This document shows positions 27,115-35,454 of a stretch of 64,000 nucleotides of DNA, in pieces (the stretch's first letter is position 1; the number at the start of each line of letters is the position of its first letter). The notes below the pieces were generated by a model. That model saw only the letters and a program-made list of their open reading frames with translations. It did no database searches and had not been told where the DNA came from. This DNA comes from Cupriavidus necator (GTDB lineage Bacteria; Pseudomonadota; Gammaproteobacteria; Burkholderiales; Burkholderiaceae), in contig CP074390.1 of the NCBI GenBank assembly GCA_022041995.1, forward strand, positions 434,001 through 498,000, in the 5' to 3' direction. A program made the translations under genes and the position numbers.

Positions 27115-28026
27115 ATGCGTCTCGTAACCTATCGCGCTGAAGTTGCTGCCGCCGCCCGCCTGGGTGCCATTGTCGACGGCAACGTCGTCGACCTCGCCCG
27201 CTTTGGCGCTGCCGTTGGCGTGAGCATCCCCTCGACCATGCTCGAGTTCATTGACCTGGGTCCAGAGGCAGTCCGCTCGACCAACGCGCTGCTGAACGAA
27301 TATCGCGGCAAGCTGCCATTCGGTGTGGCCGTGCCGGCCTCCAACGTGAAGCTGCTGGCGCCGATTCCGCGTCCGCGCAAGAACATCTGGGGCATCGGCC
27401 TGAACTACGTCGAGCACGTGGCCGAGTCCAGCCGTAGCCTGGACACCTCAAAGGAGCTGCCGAAGGAGCCGGTGATCTTCTCCAAGCCGCCCACCACCGT
27501 AATCGGTCCGGGCGACGCCATCGAGCACAACAAGGAAATCACCGAGCAGATGGACTGGGAGGTCGAACTGGCCGTCGTCATCGGCACGCGCGGCAAGGGC
27601 GTGAAGGAAGCCGATGCCCTCAACTACGTGTTCGGCTACAGCGTGATGATCGACATCTCGGCGCGCGACTGCCGCCGCGCCGGCCAGTGGATCTATTCCA
27701 AGGGCCAGGACACCTACGCCCCGTTCGGACCGGTCATCGTCACCGCGGATGAGATCCCCGACCCGCACACGCTGGACCTGTCGCTGACTGTCAACGGCGT
27801 GACCAAGCAGAGCTCCAACACCCGCCACATGCTGTTCAAGGTGCCCGCGCTGATCGCGGACATCAGCAAGGGCATGGCGCTGGAACCCGGCGACATCATC
27901 GCCACCGGCACACCGGATGGCGTGGGCGCTGGCCGCACCCCGCAGGAGTGGCTGTGGCCCGGCGACACCGTGGTGGCCACGGTGGAAGGCATCGGTGAGC
28001 TGCGCCACCCGGTGGTGGCAGTCTAA
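27115..28026 (+). CDS. FAH-family hydrolase (maleylpyruvate/fumarylpyruvate hydrolase)
   Basis: 303 residues from ATG 27115 (GGAG upstream). The fumarylacetoacetate hydrolase domain is marked by NIWGIGLNYVEHVAES, QMDWEVELAVVIGTRGKG with the metal-binding acidic residues, SVMIDISARDCRR, and TGTPDGVGAGRTP. It cleaves the C-C bond of the ring-opened gentisate product. No glutathione-type maleylpyruvate isomerase is present but a maleate isomerase is, so hydrolysis of maleylpyruvate to maleate and pyruvate is the favoured reaction. Confidence 0.87.
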   Translation: MRLVTYRAEVAAAARLGAIVDGNVVDLARFGAAVGVSIPSTMLEFIDLGPEAVRSTNALLNEYRGKLPFGVAVPASNVKLLAPIPRPRKNIWGIGLNYVEHVAESSRSLDTSKELPKEPVIFSKPPTTVIGPGDAIEHNKEITEQMDWEVELAVVIGTRGKGVKEADALNYVFGYSVMIDISARDCRRAGQWIYSKGQDTYAPFGPVIVTADEIPDPHTLDLSLTVNGVTKQSSNTRHMLFKVPALIADISKGMALEPGDIIATGTPDGVGAGRTPQEWLWPGDTVVATVEGIGELRHPVVAV

Positions 28027-28031
28027 ACCCC

Positions 28032-28059
28032 CGTTGTTCCCGCGCAAGCGGGGACAACG
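28032..28059. repeat. REP-like palindrome between FAH and nitrilase genes
   Basis: CGTTGTTCCCGC (28032-28043) pairs with GCGGGGACAACG (28048-28059) with one G:U-type mismatch around GCAA. It ends 17 bases before the nitrilase start. A sister copy lies at 29900-29927. Confidence 0.6.
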
Positions 28060-28076
28060 CTGCTAGCGAGACACAA

Positions 28077-29111
28077 ATGCTCAACCTGCCCAAGTTCAAG
28101 GCCGCGGCCGTGCAGGCCGCGCCGGTTTTCCTCGATGCCGACGCCACGGTCGACAAGGTCTGCCGCTTGATCCGGGAAGCCGCCGACAACGGCGCCAGCC
28201 TGGTCGCGTTCCCCGAGGTCTTCGTGGCCGGCTACCCATACTGGAGCTGGCTGACCAACCCGGTCGACGCCAGCCCCTGGTTCGAGAAGCTGGTCAAGGC
28301 TTCCATCGAGATCCCCGGTCCTGAGATCCGCAAGATCGCGCAGACGGCCCAGGCCAACCACATCAACGTGGTTGTCGGCGTCAACGAGCGCAGCCGCACC
28401 GGCATCGGCACGATCTTCAATACCCTGGTGACCATCAGCGACGAAGGCCGCATTCTGGGCAGGCACCGCAAGCTGGTGCCTACCTGGGCCGAAAAGCTGA
28501 CCTGGGCCAATGGCGATGCATCGGCGCTGCGGGTGCACCAGACCAGCGTCGGCCCGCTCGGCTCCTTGGCCTGCGGCGAGAACACCAACACGCTGGCGCG
28601 CTTTGCGCTGCTGTCGCAGGGTGAGCTGATGCACGTAGCCAGCTATATCGCGCTACCGGTTGCGCCGGCCGACTACGACATGGCCGACGCCATCAAGGTT
28701 CGCGCCGCGGCTCACTGCTTCGAAGGCAAGGTATTCACCGCGGTGTCGTGCTCGACCGTCTCGGAAGAGATCATCGACGCCATGAGCCCGCTGAACCCCA
28801 AGGCGCGGGAGTTGCTGTCGCGCCGTAACAGCGCCTTCTCCGGCATCCTGGGCCCGGACGGCCGCGTAATCGGGGAGCCGTTGATTGACGAAGAAGGCAT
28901 CGTGTATGGCGATATCGACTTATCGCGCTGCATTCAGCCGCGCCAGATGCACGACATCACCGGCCATTACAACCGCTTCGACATTTTCGACCTGCGCGTG
29001 GACCGCCGCCCGCTGCAGCCTGCCCAGTTCATGGACGGCACCACGCAGGCTTTTGACCTGAATGCCGAACAGGCTGAACTCAATGCATTCGACCTTTCCG
29101 AGAGCAAGTAA
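28077..29111 (+). CDS. Nitrilase (aromatic/arylaliphatic type)
   Basis: 344-residue carbon-nitrogen hydrolase converting an organic nitrile to the acid and ammonia. The catalytic triad is visible: Glu in VAFPEVFVAGYPYW, Lys in HRKLVPTWAEK and Cys in GSLACGENTN. It is of the CGEN-type nitrilase group, different from the Nit1C nitrilase elsewhere in the window, whose Cys context is CWEH. The next gene's ATG begins directly after its stop. In the aromatic operon it may feed a hydroxyaryl acid precursor into the pathway; the substrate is inferred only. Confidence 0.88.
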   Translation: MLNLPKFKAAAVQAAPVFLDADATVDKVCRLIREAADNGASLVAFPEVFVAGYPYWSWLTNPVDASPWFEKLVKASIEIPGPEIRKIAQTAQANHINVVVGVNERSRTGIGTIFNTLVTISDEGRILGRHRKLVPTWAEKLTWANGDASALRVHQTSVGPLGSLACGENTNTLARFALLSQGELMHVASYIALPVAPADYDMADAIKVRAAAHCFEGKVFTAVSCSTVSEEIIDAMSPLNPKARELLSRRNSAFSGILGPDGRVIGEPLIDEEGIVYGDIDLSRCIQPRQMHDITGHYNRFDIFDLRVDRRPLQPAQFMDGTTQAFDLNAEQAELNAFDLSESK

Positions 29112-30194
29112 ATGTCTTTCCTGTTGACCTCCCAAAAGCCGCTGCGCGTCGGGCAAATCGTGCCGTCCTCCAACACCACCATGGAGACGGAGATTCCCGC
29201 CATGCTCCGCGAGCGGGAAAAGGACTTCGCCGAGCGCTTCACCTTCCACTCCAGCCGCATGCGCATGAAGAAGGTGGTGAAAGAAGAGCTGGAGGCGATG
29301 GACCGTGACAGCGACCGTTGCGCGATCGAGCTGTCCGACGCGCGCGTGGATGTGCTGGGCTACGCCTGCCTGGTCGCCATCATGAGCATGGGCAAGGGTT
29401 ATCACCGTGTCTCCGAGGCACGCCTGACGCAGCGTACCGTGGACAATGGCAATCCCGCACCGGTGGTGACCAGCGCCGGCGCGCTGGTGGACGGCCTGCA
29501 CGCGATGAAGGCGAAGCGCGTCTCGGTGGTCTGTCCTTATATGAAACCGCTCACCAAGATGGTCGTCGAGTACATCGAGAGCGAAGGCGTGGAAGTAAAG
29601 GATTATTGCGCGCTGGAAATTCCCGACAATTTGCAGGTAGCGGCGCAGGATCCGGCCAATTTGCTGGAAATCTACAAGCGCATCGACACCACCGGCGTAG
29701 ATGCCATCGTGCTCTCCGCCTGCGTGCAGATGCAGTCTCTGCCGTCGATCCAGAAGGTCCAGGACGAGTCGGGTATCCCCACCGTGTCGGCCGCGGTGGC
29801 TACCACCTGGCAGATGCTGCGCAAACTGAACCTTCGCACCGAGGTCGCCGGTTGCGGCGAACTGCTGAGCGGCAAGTACTCAGCGCATTCCATCGCTTTC
29901 GTCGTTCCTGCCCGGGCAGGGACGACGCTGCGCACACGAACATGGACAATATTCACTTCTACGAGCCCACGCGCGGCCACGGATTGCGGCATGACCCGCT
30001 TGCCGCAATCGTCGGCCCACGTCCAATTGGCTGGATTTCCACGGTGGATACGGCGGGCCGCGCCAATCTCGCCCCCTACGCATTCTTTAACGTCTTTAAC
30101 TACACGCCCCCTGTGGTGGCATTCTCCAGCGTCGGTTACAAGGACACCGTGCGCAATGTGGAGGCCACCGGCGAGTTCGTGTGGAACCTGGTGA
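29112..30194 (+). CDS. Maleate cis-trans isomerase (Asp/Glu racemase family) with abnormal read-through tail
   Basis: The first 256 or so residues form a maleate isomerase: VGQIVPSSNTTMETEIPAML with the first catalytic-type region and VDAIVLSACVQMQSLPS with the second conserved Cys. It converts maleate to fumarate, completing the gentisate route. The family length is about 250 residues, ending near GELLSGKY at 29878. Here no stop follows. A REP-like palindrome intervenes at 29900, and the frame runs on about 100 residues out of phase through the flavin reductase gene to 30194. The tail (SAHSIAFVVPARAG and onward) is not expected to be functional. Confidence 0.82.
   Translation: MSFLLTSQKPLRVGQIVPSSNTTMETEIPAMLREREKDFAERFTFHSSRMRMKKVVKEELEAMDRDSDRCAIELSDARVDVLGYACLVAIMSMGKGYHRVSEARLTQRTVDNGNPAPVVTSAGALVDGLHAMKAKRVSVVCPYMKPLTKMVVEYIESEGVEVKDYCALEIPDNLQVAAQDPANLLEIYKRIDTTGVDAIVLSACVQMQSLPSIQKVQDESGIPTVSAAVATTWQMLRKLNLRTEVAGCGELLSGKYSAHSIAFVVPARAGTTLRTRTWTIFTSTSPRAATDCGMTRLPQSSAHVQLAGFPRWIRRAAPISPPTHSLTSLTTRPLWWHSPASVTRTPCAMWRPPASSCGTW
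29900..29927. repeat. REP-like palindrome at the 3' end of the maleate isomerase gene
   Basis: CGTCGTTCCTGCCC (29900-29913) and GGGCAGGGACGACG (29914-29927) form a 28-base palindrome with one G:U-type mismatch and no loop. It ends 14 bases before the flavin reductase start and shares the framework CGTyGTTCCyGC/GCrGGGACrACG and a following CTG with the copy at 28032. Confidence 0.6.
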
Positions 30195-30559
30195 CGCGCC
30201 CACTGGCCGAACGCATGAACCTCACCAGCACCGGCGTTGCTCCCGAAGTCGACGAATACGACCTGGCGGGCCTGACGCCAAGGCCATCGCGCCTGGTGTC
30301 GGCAGCTCGCGTAGCGGAAAGCCCAGTGTCATTTGAATGCCGCGCGACCAAAATCATGCAGCTGGCCAAGGCGGACGGCGCCCTGCTCGAGACGTGGATG
30401 GTACTTGGCGAGGTCGTTGGCGTGCATATTGACCAGGCCTTCCTGCAGGACGGCGTCTATGACACTGCCGCCGCCCGCCCCATTCTGCGCGGTGGCGGCC
30501 CGGCCGACTACTATGAAATCAGCAAGTCGACGTTGTTCCAAATGCGCCGACCGGGCTGA
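29942..30559 (+). CDS. Flavin reductase-like FMN-binding split-barrel protein
   Basis: 205 residues from ATG 29942. The split-barrel flavin fold is indicated by VGPRPIGWISTVDTAGRANL, APYAFFNVFNYTPPVVAF and FVWNLVTRPLAERMN. Members reduce flavin with NAD(P)H for monooxygenases or act as flavin-dependent enzymes themselves. It is the last gene of the operon, with the MarR gene convergent 14 bases away. The fused hydroxylase carries its own reductase-like half, so this protein's partner is not obvious. Confidence 0.85.
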   Translation: MDNIHFYEPTRGHGLRHDPLAAIVGPRPIGWISTVDTAGRANLAPYAFFNVFNYTPPVVAFSSVGYKDTVRNVEATGEFVWNLVTRPLAERMNLTSTGVAPEVDEYDLAGLTPRPSRLVSAARVAESPVSFECRATKIMQLAKADGALLETWMVLGEVVGVHIDQAFLQDGVYDTAAARPILRGGGPADYYEISKSTLFQMRRPG

Positions 30560-30573
30560 GTCCCGGGCTGACT

Positions 30574-31032
30574 TCAGTTGGCAGAGCGATGCAGCTGGAT
30601 TAGCAACTTCAGCGTGGCGCGCAATTCGTCGGCCTTCTTCTTGCCGAGCGGTGCCAGTACCTCGGCCTCATGGAGGAGGGCCTGTGCAATCAAGTTAGAG
30701 GTCAGCTTCTGGCCGCGCGGCGTGATGCGCACCAGCGTGATGCGCCGGTCGGTCTCATGCGGAATGCGCTTCACGTAGCCCTGCGCTTCCATGCGATCGA
30801 GCAGCCGTGTCACAGTGGGCTGCTTGGTTACCGAGATCTGCGCCAGTTCCCCGATGCTGATTGACTTGCCGCCCGACAGTGTTGCCAGGACGCGCCAGTC
30901 TGAGATGGTGAAACCGTTGGCCTGAACGATCGCGTGGAATTCTCCCGAGATAAGTTGGCTGGCTTGGGCCAGCAGGCCTGGAGTGTAGTTATCGACAAAG
31001 TCGTCTTCGGCGGTATCGCTGCGGGAGTTCAT
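30574..31032 (-). CDS. MarR-family transcriptional regulator
   Basis: 152 residues. The winged helix has SISIGELAQISVTKQPTVTR and LLDRMEAQGYVKR, followed by the wing DRRITLVRITPRGQ. MarR repressors of aromatic catabolism often respond to aryl-CoA thioesters or phenolic acids. It converges on the gentisate-route operon and has a relative of the operon's GTTTA/TAAAC motif upstream of its own start. It is therefore the best candidate regulator for 17315-30559. Confidence 0.9.
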   Translation of the reverse strand: MNSRSDTAEDDFVDNYTPGLLAQASQLISGEFHAIVQANGFTISDWRVLATLSGGKSISIGELAQISVTKQPTVTRLLDRMEAQGYVKRIPHETDRRITLVRITPRGQKLTSNLIAQALLHEAEVLAPLGKKKADELRATLKLLIQLHRSAN

Positions 31033-31154
31033 GCGGTACGGTGGTCAGTTGGACGGCCTCGTTGGCCGGGCGGAAACAGAACATACCACGGCGGGACACT
31101 TCGGCTTCGGCAAGCACTCCGCGCACACGGCCGCTCTCTTGCTACTAGCAGGAA

Positions 31155-31168
31155 CTTTAGGTACAAAA
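31155..31168 (-). promoter_or_regulatory. Degenerate third copy of the GTTTA-N4-TAAAC motif upstream of the MarR gene
   Basis: Read on the minus strand, 31168 to 31155 is TTTTGTACCTAAAG. It shares TACCTAAA with the operator at 19099-19112 and keeps the TTT/AAA symmetry. It lies about 125 bases before the MarR start and 70 bases before the AraC start, consistent with autoregulation. Weaker than the other two copies. Confidence 0.35.
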
Positions 31169-31238
31169 TAAGTGGATTGCGCAGGCATCTCGCGGCGCAT
31201 GCGAGCCTGACGCGCTGCAATCCTCCAGGAATGAGACG

Positions 31239-32315
31239 ATGCAGACCGCCCCTCAACCTTCACCGGAAATGCCGCCCGTACCAAGTGCCGAGAAGGACGC
31301 GTTACGGGGTCTGCTCGCTCAGTATCCTTTGTTCCGCTCGCAAGACGTTGAGGAGACGCAGGGCAAGATTGCAGCTGTGTTTTGCCCGCATGAACTGCGT
31401 GTTGTTGGCGCAGCGCAGCATTTGCACGTGCAGCACAACCTGGTAAAGCTGCATGACACTGCCATCAATTTCCTTGCCTATGGCGCGGATGTCCAGATCG
31501 ATCCTGGCCGGCTAGGCAACTTTTACCTGGCTCAGATTCCTGTCGCAGGCCACGCAGACATCCAGTGCGGCGCGCAGAGCGTAGTTTCTGACGTCAAAAC
31601 AGCCAGCTTGCTCAGCCCGGACACACCAACTCGAATGCACTGGCACCAGGACTGTGCGCAGGTGTTGCTCTGGATAAAGAAGGCGGCCATGGAGCACCGC
31701 TTCGCCTTGTTGACAGGGTGCGACCCAGACGGTCCTCTTGCGTTCGATCCGTCGCTGCCCCAACACGCAGGTCTTTCCAGCCCCTGGACACAAGCTGTAC
31801 TCGACCTTGCAAGGAATATCGATCAGCACGGTACCCACTGGCTCCAATTCCCCGCGGCGGTGGCGTCGATGGAGGATTATCTCTTGCGGACTCTGCTGCT
31901 GCTTCAGCCGCACACCTATACCCATCTCCTTGCACGCAGCGCCGAACCTGCCAGGCCGCGTCATATGCAGCGGGTAATCGACTATGTTCGCGCGAATGCA
32001 GATACACCGCTGACCGTCGCAGATCTGGCAAAAATCGCGTGCGTCAGTGTCCGGGCGCTGGAGGAAGGCTTCCGGCGCCACCTCAATACAACGCCGGTTG
32101 GGTACCTGCGCGACGTCAGGCTGGACAGCGTGCGACAAGCGCTTATCGCCGCTGCGGGAGCCGAGCATGCCTCCATCACGGATATTGCATATCGGTTTGG
32201 GTTTACGCATCTCGGCCGGTTTGCGGCCTACTACAAGAAGCGCTTCGGCGTTTCCCCCTCAGCAACGTTGCGTGGCGACGCAAGGGAACGCCATTTCAGC
32301 GATACCGGGCGTTGA
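31239..32315 (+). CDS. AraC-family transcriptional regulator (AraC_binding_2 type)
   Basis: 358 residues. The N-terminal ligand-binding half is of the AraC_binding_2 type (LHDTAINFLAYGADVQI region). The C-terminal DNA-binding domain has two helix-turn-helices, LTVADLAKIACVSVRALEEG and SITDIAYRFGFTHLGRFAAY, then YKKRFGVSPS. Such proteins usually activate adjacent aromatic degradation genes. It is followed by the indole/isatin-type cluster on the same strand. An AraC regulator next to indole-oxidation genes is known from other Cupriavidus strains, so this is the likely activator. Confidence 0.9.
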   Translation: MQTAPQPSPEMPPVPSAEKDALRGLLAQYPLFRSQDVEETQGKIAAVFCPHELRVVGAAQHLHVQHNLVKLHDTAINFLAYGADVQIDPGRLGNFYLAQIPVAGHADIQCGAQSVVSDVKTASLLSPDTPTRMHWHQDCAQVLLWIKKAAMEHRFALLTGCDPDGPLAFDPSLPQHAGLSSPWTQAVLDLARNIDQHGTHWLQFPAAVASMEDYLLRTLLLLQPHTYTHLLARSAEPARPRHMQRVIDYVRANADTPLTVADLAKIACVSVRALEEGFRRHLNTTPVGYLRDVRLDSVRQALIAAAGAEHASITDIAYRFGFTHLGRFAAYYKKRFGVSPSATLRGDARERHFSDTGR

Positions 32316-32597
32316 GGGCCCTCGGGCTCCCTTAGCCTCGCTCTGGACCAGTCGCCCTTTGGCATCCTTTCAGTCGTTGATACAACAATAAAGCTGCGCA
32401 GCACCGACACCCTTCAGGCCGAGCCGCACCGCAAGGCTGCTCATTCTGCCCGCATCACCGCCCCAATTTCCTGCTACCAGCAAAGGCTCGCAATCCGGAT
32501 ATTTGCCGGCGGATTCTGGATAGCAGCGTCGTCATTGCTAAACCAAACTACCTCCCACATGGCTACGTGCAAGCCAAGACAATAAGCGGAGACAGAC

Positions 32598-33386
32598 ATG
32601 CAAGGCATTGAAGGCAAGACGGCCATCGTGACCGGTGGCGCAACGATGATTGGCGAGGCGGTGGTGTCGGCCCTGATCTCGGCAGGCGCGAACGTCGTTG
32701 TCGTCGACATCGACCAACAAGGTGGTCGCCAGATCGCGGAACGCCATCCGGCGCGTTGCCGCTATGTTGCCGTGGACGTGACCAGCGATGCCGACATCGC
32801 TACCTGTATCGCCCAAACCGTCGATGCGTTTCGTGGCATCGATTTGCTCATCAACTGCGCCTGCACCTATGTGGACAACGGCGCCGATTCCACCCGCGAG
32901 CAGTGGCTGGATTCCTACAACGTCAATGTCGTCGGCGCGGCGATGATGCTCAAGGCATGCGTGCCAGAGATGAAAAAGCGCGGCGGCGGAGCCGTCGTCA
33001 ACTTTGCCTCGATCTCGGCCGGCGTGGCGCAGGCGGGGCGCTGGCTGTACCCGATTACCAAGGCCGCGATGCAGCAGTTCACGCGCAGTGCGGCGCTTGA
33101 CCTGGCCCCTGACAACATTCGCGTGAACTCGGTCTCGCCGGGATGGACGTGGTCGTCGGTCATCAGCACGCTCAGCGGCGGCGACAAGGCCAAGGCCGAC
33201 ACTGTTGCCGCCGACTTCCACCCGCTCGGACGCCTCGGCAAGCCTGAGGAAGTTGCGCAAGTTGTCCTCTTTCTCTTGTCCGATGCAGCTGCGTTCGTCA
33301 CCGGCACCGACTACGCGTGTGACGGGGGCTATGGCGCATTGGGCCCGGAAGGTCGGCAGGCAGCCATCCAACGCCTCATGGCGTAA
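32598..33386 (+). CDS. Short-chain dehydrogenase/reductase of the indole-type cluster
   Basis: 262 residues. Cofactor motif TGGATMIG replaces the second glycine of TGXXXGIG with Met. The rest is classical: NCACTYVDNG region, catalytic Ser near FASISAG and YPITK with the catalytic Tyr and Lys. DPLGRLGKP-like C-terminal text appears as HPLGRLGKPEEVAQ. In indole oxidation clusters an SDR acts on a hydroxylated indole intermediate. It opens the cluster after the AraC gene with a 282-base gap (32316-32597) in which I see no gene. Confidence 0.85.
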   Translation: MQGIEGKTAIVTGGATMIGEAVVSALISAGANVVVVDIDQQGGRQIAERHPARCRYVAVDVTSDADIATCIAQTVDAFRGIDLLINCACTYVDNGADSTREQWLDSYNVNVVGAAMMLKACVPEMKKRGGGAVVNFASISAGVAQAGRWLYPITKAAMQQFTRSAALDLAPDNIRVNSVSPGWTWSSVISTLSGGDKAKADTVAADFHPLGRLGKPEEVAQVVLFLLSDAAAFVTGTDYACDGGYGALGPEGRQAAIQRLMA

Positions 33387-33473
33387 TACCGCCCGATGAA
33401 TCGCGGCGCCGGCAACCCAGCCGATTCCGCCCCCTGCGCCGGACACATAGAAGACACCCCACTGGAGAGACAC

Positions 33474-34763
33474 ATGACAACCCATTCCATTGCCAAGATC
33501 ACGCCCCGCAAGATTGCCATTGTCGGCGCAGGCCAGGCCGGCCTGTTGCTCGGATGCGCCTTGCTCCAGCAAGGCTACGAGGTCACGCTGGTGACCAACC
33601 GCACCGCGGAGGAAGTCTGGAACGGTAAGGTGATGTCATCCCAATGCATCTTCGACCAGGCCCTTCAGATCGAGCGCAATTTCGGGATGAATCAATGGGA
33701 ATCGCAGTGCCCCAACGTCAATGGTATTGGCCTGACCATCCCGACGCCCGATGGCAAGGGCGAGATGGCCATCCATTGGCGCGCTCGCCTGAATGCCTCT
33801 GCGCAGTCGGTGGATCAGCGTGTCAAGATGCCCGGATGGATGGCGGAATTTGAGACCCGCGGCGGCAATCTCCGCATCGAGAACGTCGAGATTCCCCAGC
33901 TTGAAGCATTGGCCGAAAGCCATGACCTGGTCCTGTTGGCAGGCGGCAAGGGCGAGATCGTCAACCTGTTGACCCGCAATGATGCGCGCTCTCCCGTTCG
34001 CCATCCGCAGCGCCAGCTGGCACTTGCCTACGTGACGGGGATGGAGCGCAGCGGCCCGTTTGAATGCGTCAATTTCAACCTGATTCCCGGTGTCGGCGAG
34101 TATTTCGTCTTCCCGGCCCTGACCACCAAGGGCAGCAACGAAACGCAAGCCTGTGACATCATGGTATTCGAAGCCATTCCCGGCGGCCCGATGGACCGTT
34201 GGGCTGATGTCAAATCAGCCGACCAGCACCTGGACGTCTGCCTGGGTATCCTACGCGATTACCTCCCTTGGGAAATCGAGCGGTGCGCCAATGTCCAACT
34301 CACCGATGCGAACGGCGTCCTGAGCGGACGTGTCACGCCGACCGTGCGTAACCCCACCCTTACGCTGCCCTCCGGCCGGGTTGTGATGGGCCTGGGCGAC
34401 GCCGTCATGGTCAACGATCCGATCACCGGCCAAGGCTCGAATAACGCCACCAAAGGCGCCCTGCACTATTTCGACGCCATCCTGCGCCAGGGTGACAAGC
34501 CCTTCGACAAGGCATGGATGCAGTTAACCTTCGACGGCCTTTATGAGGGCTACGCAGAGCCGGTGATCCGCTGGACAAACTCTTTGCTGTTCCCGCCGCC
34601 GGACCACATCGTCAAGCTCCTGGCCACAGCGCAGCACGCGCCGCGTATTGCCCACCGCATCGCCAACGGCTTCAACGATCCGCGTGACTACGGCAGCTAC
34701 TGGTTCGACGAGGAAGCCACCGACGCCTGGATCGCGCAAGAGTCCCAGACCCGGGCCGCCTGA
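33474..34763 (+). CDS. StyA-like FAD-dependent indole/styrene monooxygenase
   Basis: 429 residues from ATG 33474 (GGAGAG upstream). The FAD motif IAIVGAGQAGLLLGCALLQQ opens the protein, and the StyA-type segments WNGKVMSSQCIFDQAL, MGLGDAVMVNDPITGQGSNN and GYAEPVIRW are present. This is the oxygenase half of two-component group E flavin monooxygenases, which epoxidise styrene or indole using FADH2 delivered by a separate reductase. The reductase gene follows 73 bases later, and a cyclase resembling isatin hydrolase lies downstream, so indole is the preferred substrate. Confidence 0.87.
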   Translation: MTTHSIAKITPRKIAIVGAGQAGLLLGCALLQQGYEVTLVTNRTAEEVWNGKVMSSQCIFDQALQIERNFGMNQWESQCPNVNGIGLTIPTPDGKGEMAIHWRARLNASAQSVDQRVKMPGWMAEFETRGGNLRIENVEIPQLEALAESHDLVLLAGGKGEIVNLLTRNDARSPVRHPQRQLALAYVTGMERSGPFECVNFNLIPGVGEYFVFPALTTKGSNETQACDIMVFEAIPGGPMDRWADVKSADQHLDVCLGILRDYLPWEIERCANVQLTDANGVLSGRVTPTVRNPTLTLPSGRVVMGLGDAVMVNDPITGQGSNNATKGALHYFDAILRQGDKPFDKAWMQLTFDGLYEGYAEPVIRWTNSLLFPPPDHIVKLLATAQHAPRIAHRIANGFNDPRDYGSYWFDEEATDAWIAQESQTRAA

Positions 34764-34836
34764 AGACATCACAGCCTCACTAGAACAAATTGCCTGCTTG
34801 CCCCGTCATCGGCGCGGCAGGCCACAGGAGACAACC

Positions 34837-35361
34837 ATGACCGACGCTCGCGAGTTTCGGAATGCCCTCGGCCGCTTTGCTACTGGCGTAGCCATCGTCA
34901 CAACCCGCACCGCCGATGGCGAACCATGGGGCGTGACTGTCAATAGCTTCAGCTCGGTATCGCTGGAGCCGCGTCTGGTGCTGTGGAGCCTCGCAAAGAA
35001 GTCCTACAGCCTTGAGGCATTCCAGAAGACCGGTAGTTTCGTTATTCACGTCCTGGCTTCCAACCAGGAAGATGTCTCGAACCGCTTCGCGCGCGGCGCG
35101 GACGGCAAGTTCGTTGGTATCTCATGCACGGATGGCATCGAAGGCTCGCCTGTTCTGCCAGGGTGCGCGGCGGTCTTTCAATGCCGCAATGCGCAGCAGT
35201 TCGATGGGGGCGACCACATTATTTTCATTGGCGAAGTCCATCATTTCGACACATCGGACCGTGAATCCCTGCTCTTCTATAAGGGCGGGTATGCCCGCGC
35301 TGCCAATGCGCTCACCGACCTTGCAGAGCTGATCCGCAGCGAGTACAGCGCAGCGACCTAG
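34837..35361 (+). CDS. Flavin reductase partner of the StyA-like monooxygenase
   Basis: 174 residues from ATG 34837 (AGGAG upstream). The flavin reductase split barrel starts FRNALGRFATGVAIVTTRTA, continues GVTVNSFSSVSLEPRLVLWS, and ends near FYKGGYARA. It resembles StyB/HpaC reductases that supply FADH2. Position directly after the oxygenase gene fits a two-component system. Confidence 0.9.
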   Translation: MTDAREFRNALGRFATGVAIVTTRTADGEPWGVTVNSFSSVSLEPRLVLWSLAKKSYSLEAFQKTGSFVIHVLASNQEDVSNRFARGADGKFVGISCTDGIEGSPVLPGCAAVFQCRNAQQFDGGDHIIFIGEVHHFDTSDRESLLFYKGGYARAANALTDLAELIRSEYSAAT

Positions 35362-35454
35362 ATGCCGCACGCGGCCGAGCGTTCAGGACAAATGCAGGCC
35401 AACGCCGCGGCCAAACGCATTGCCCCCTTCGTATCCTTGCCCCCGGGATAATCC

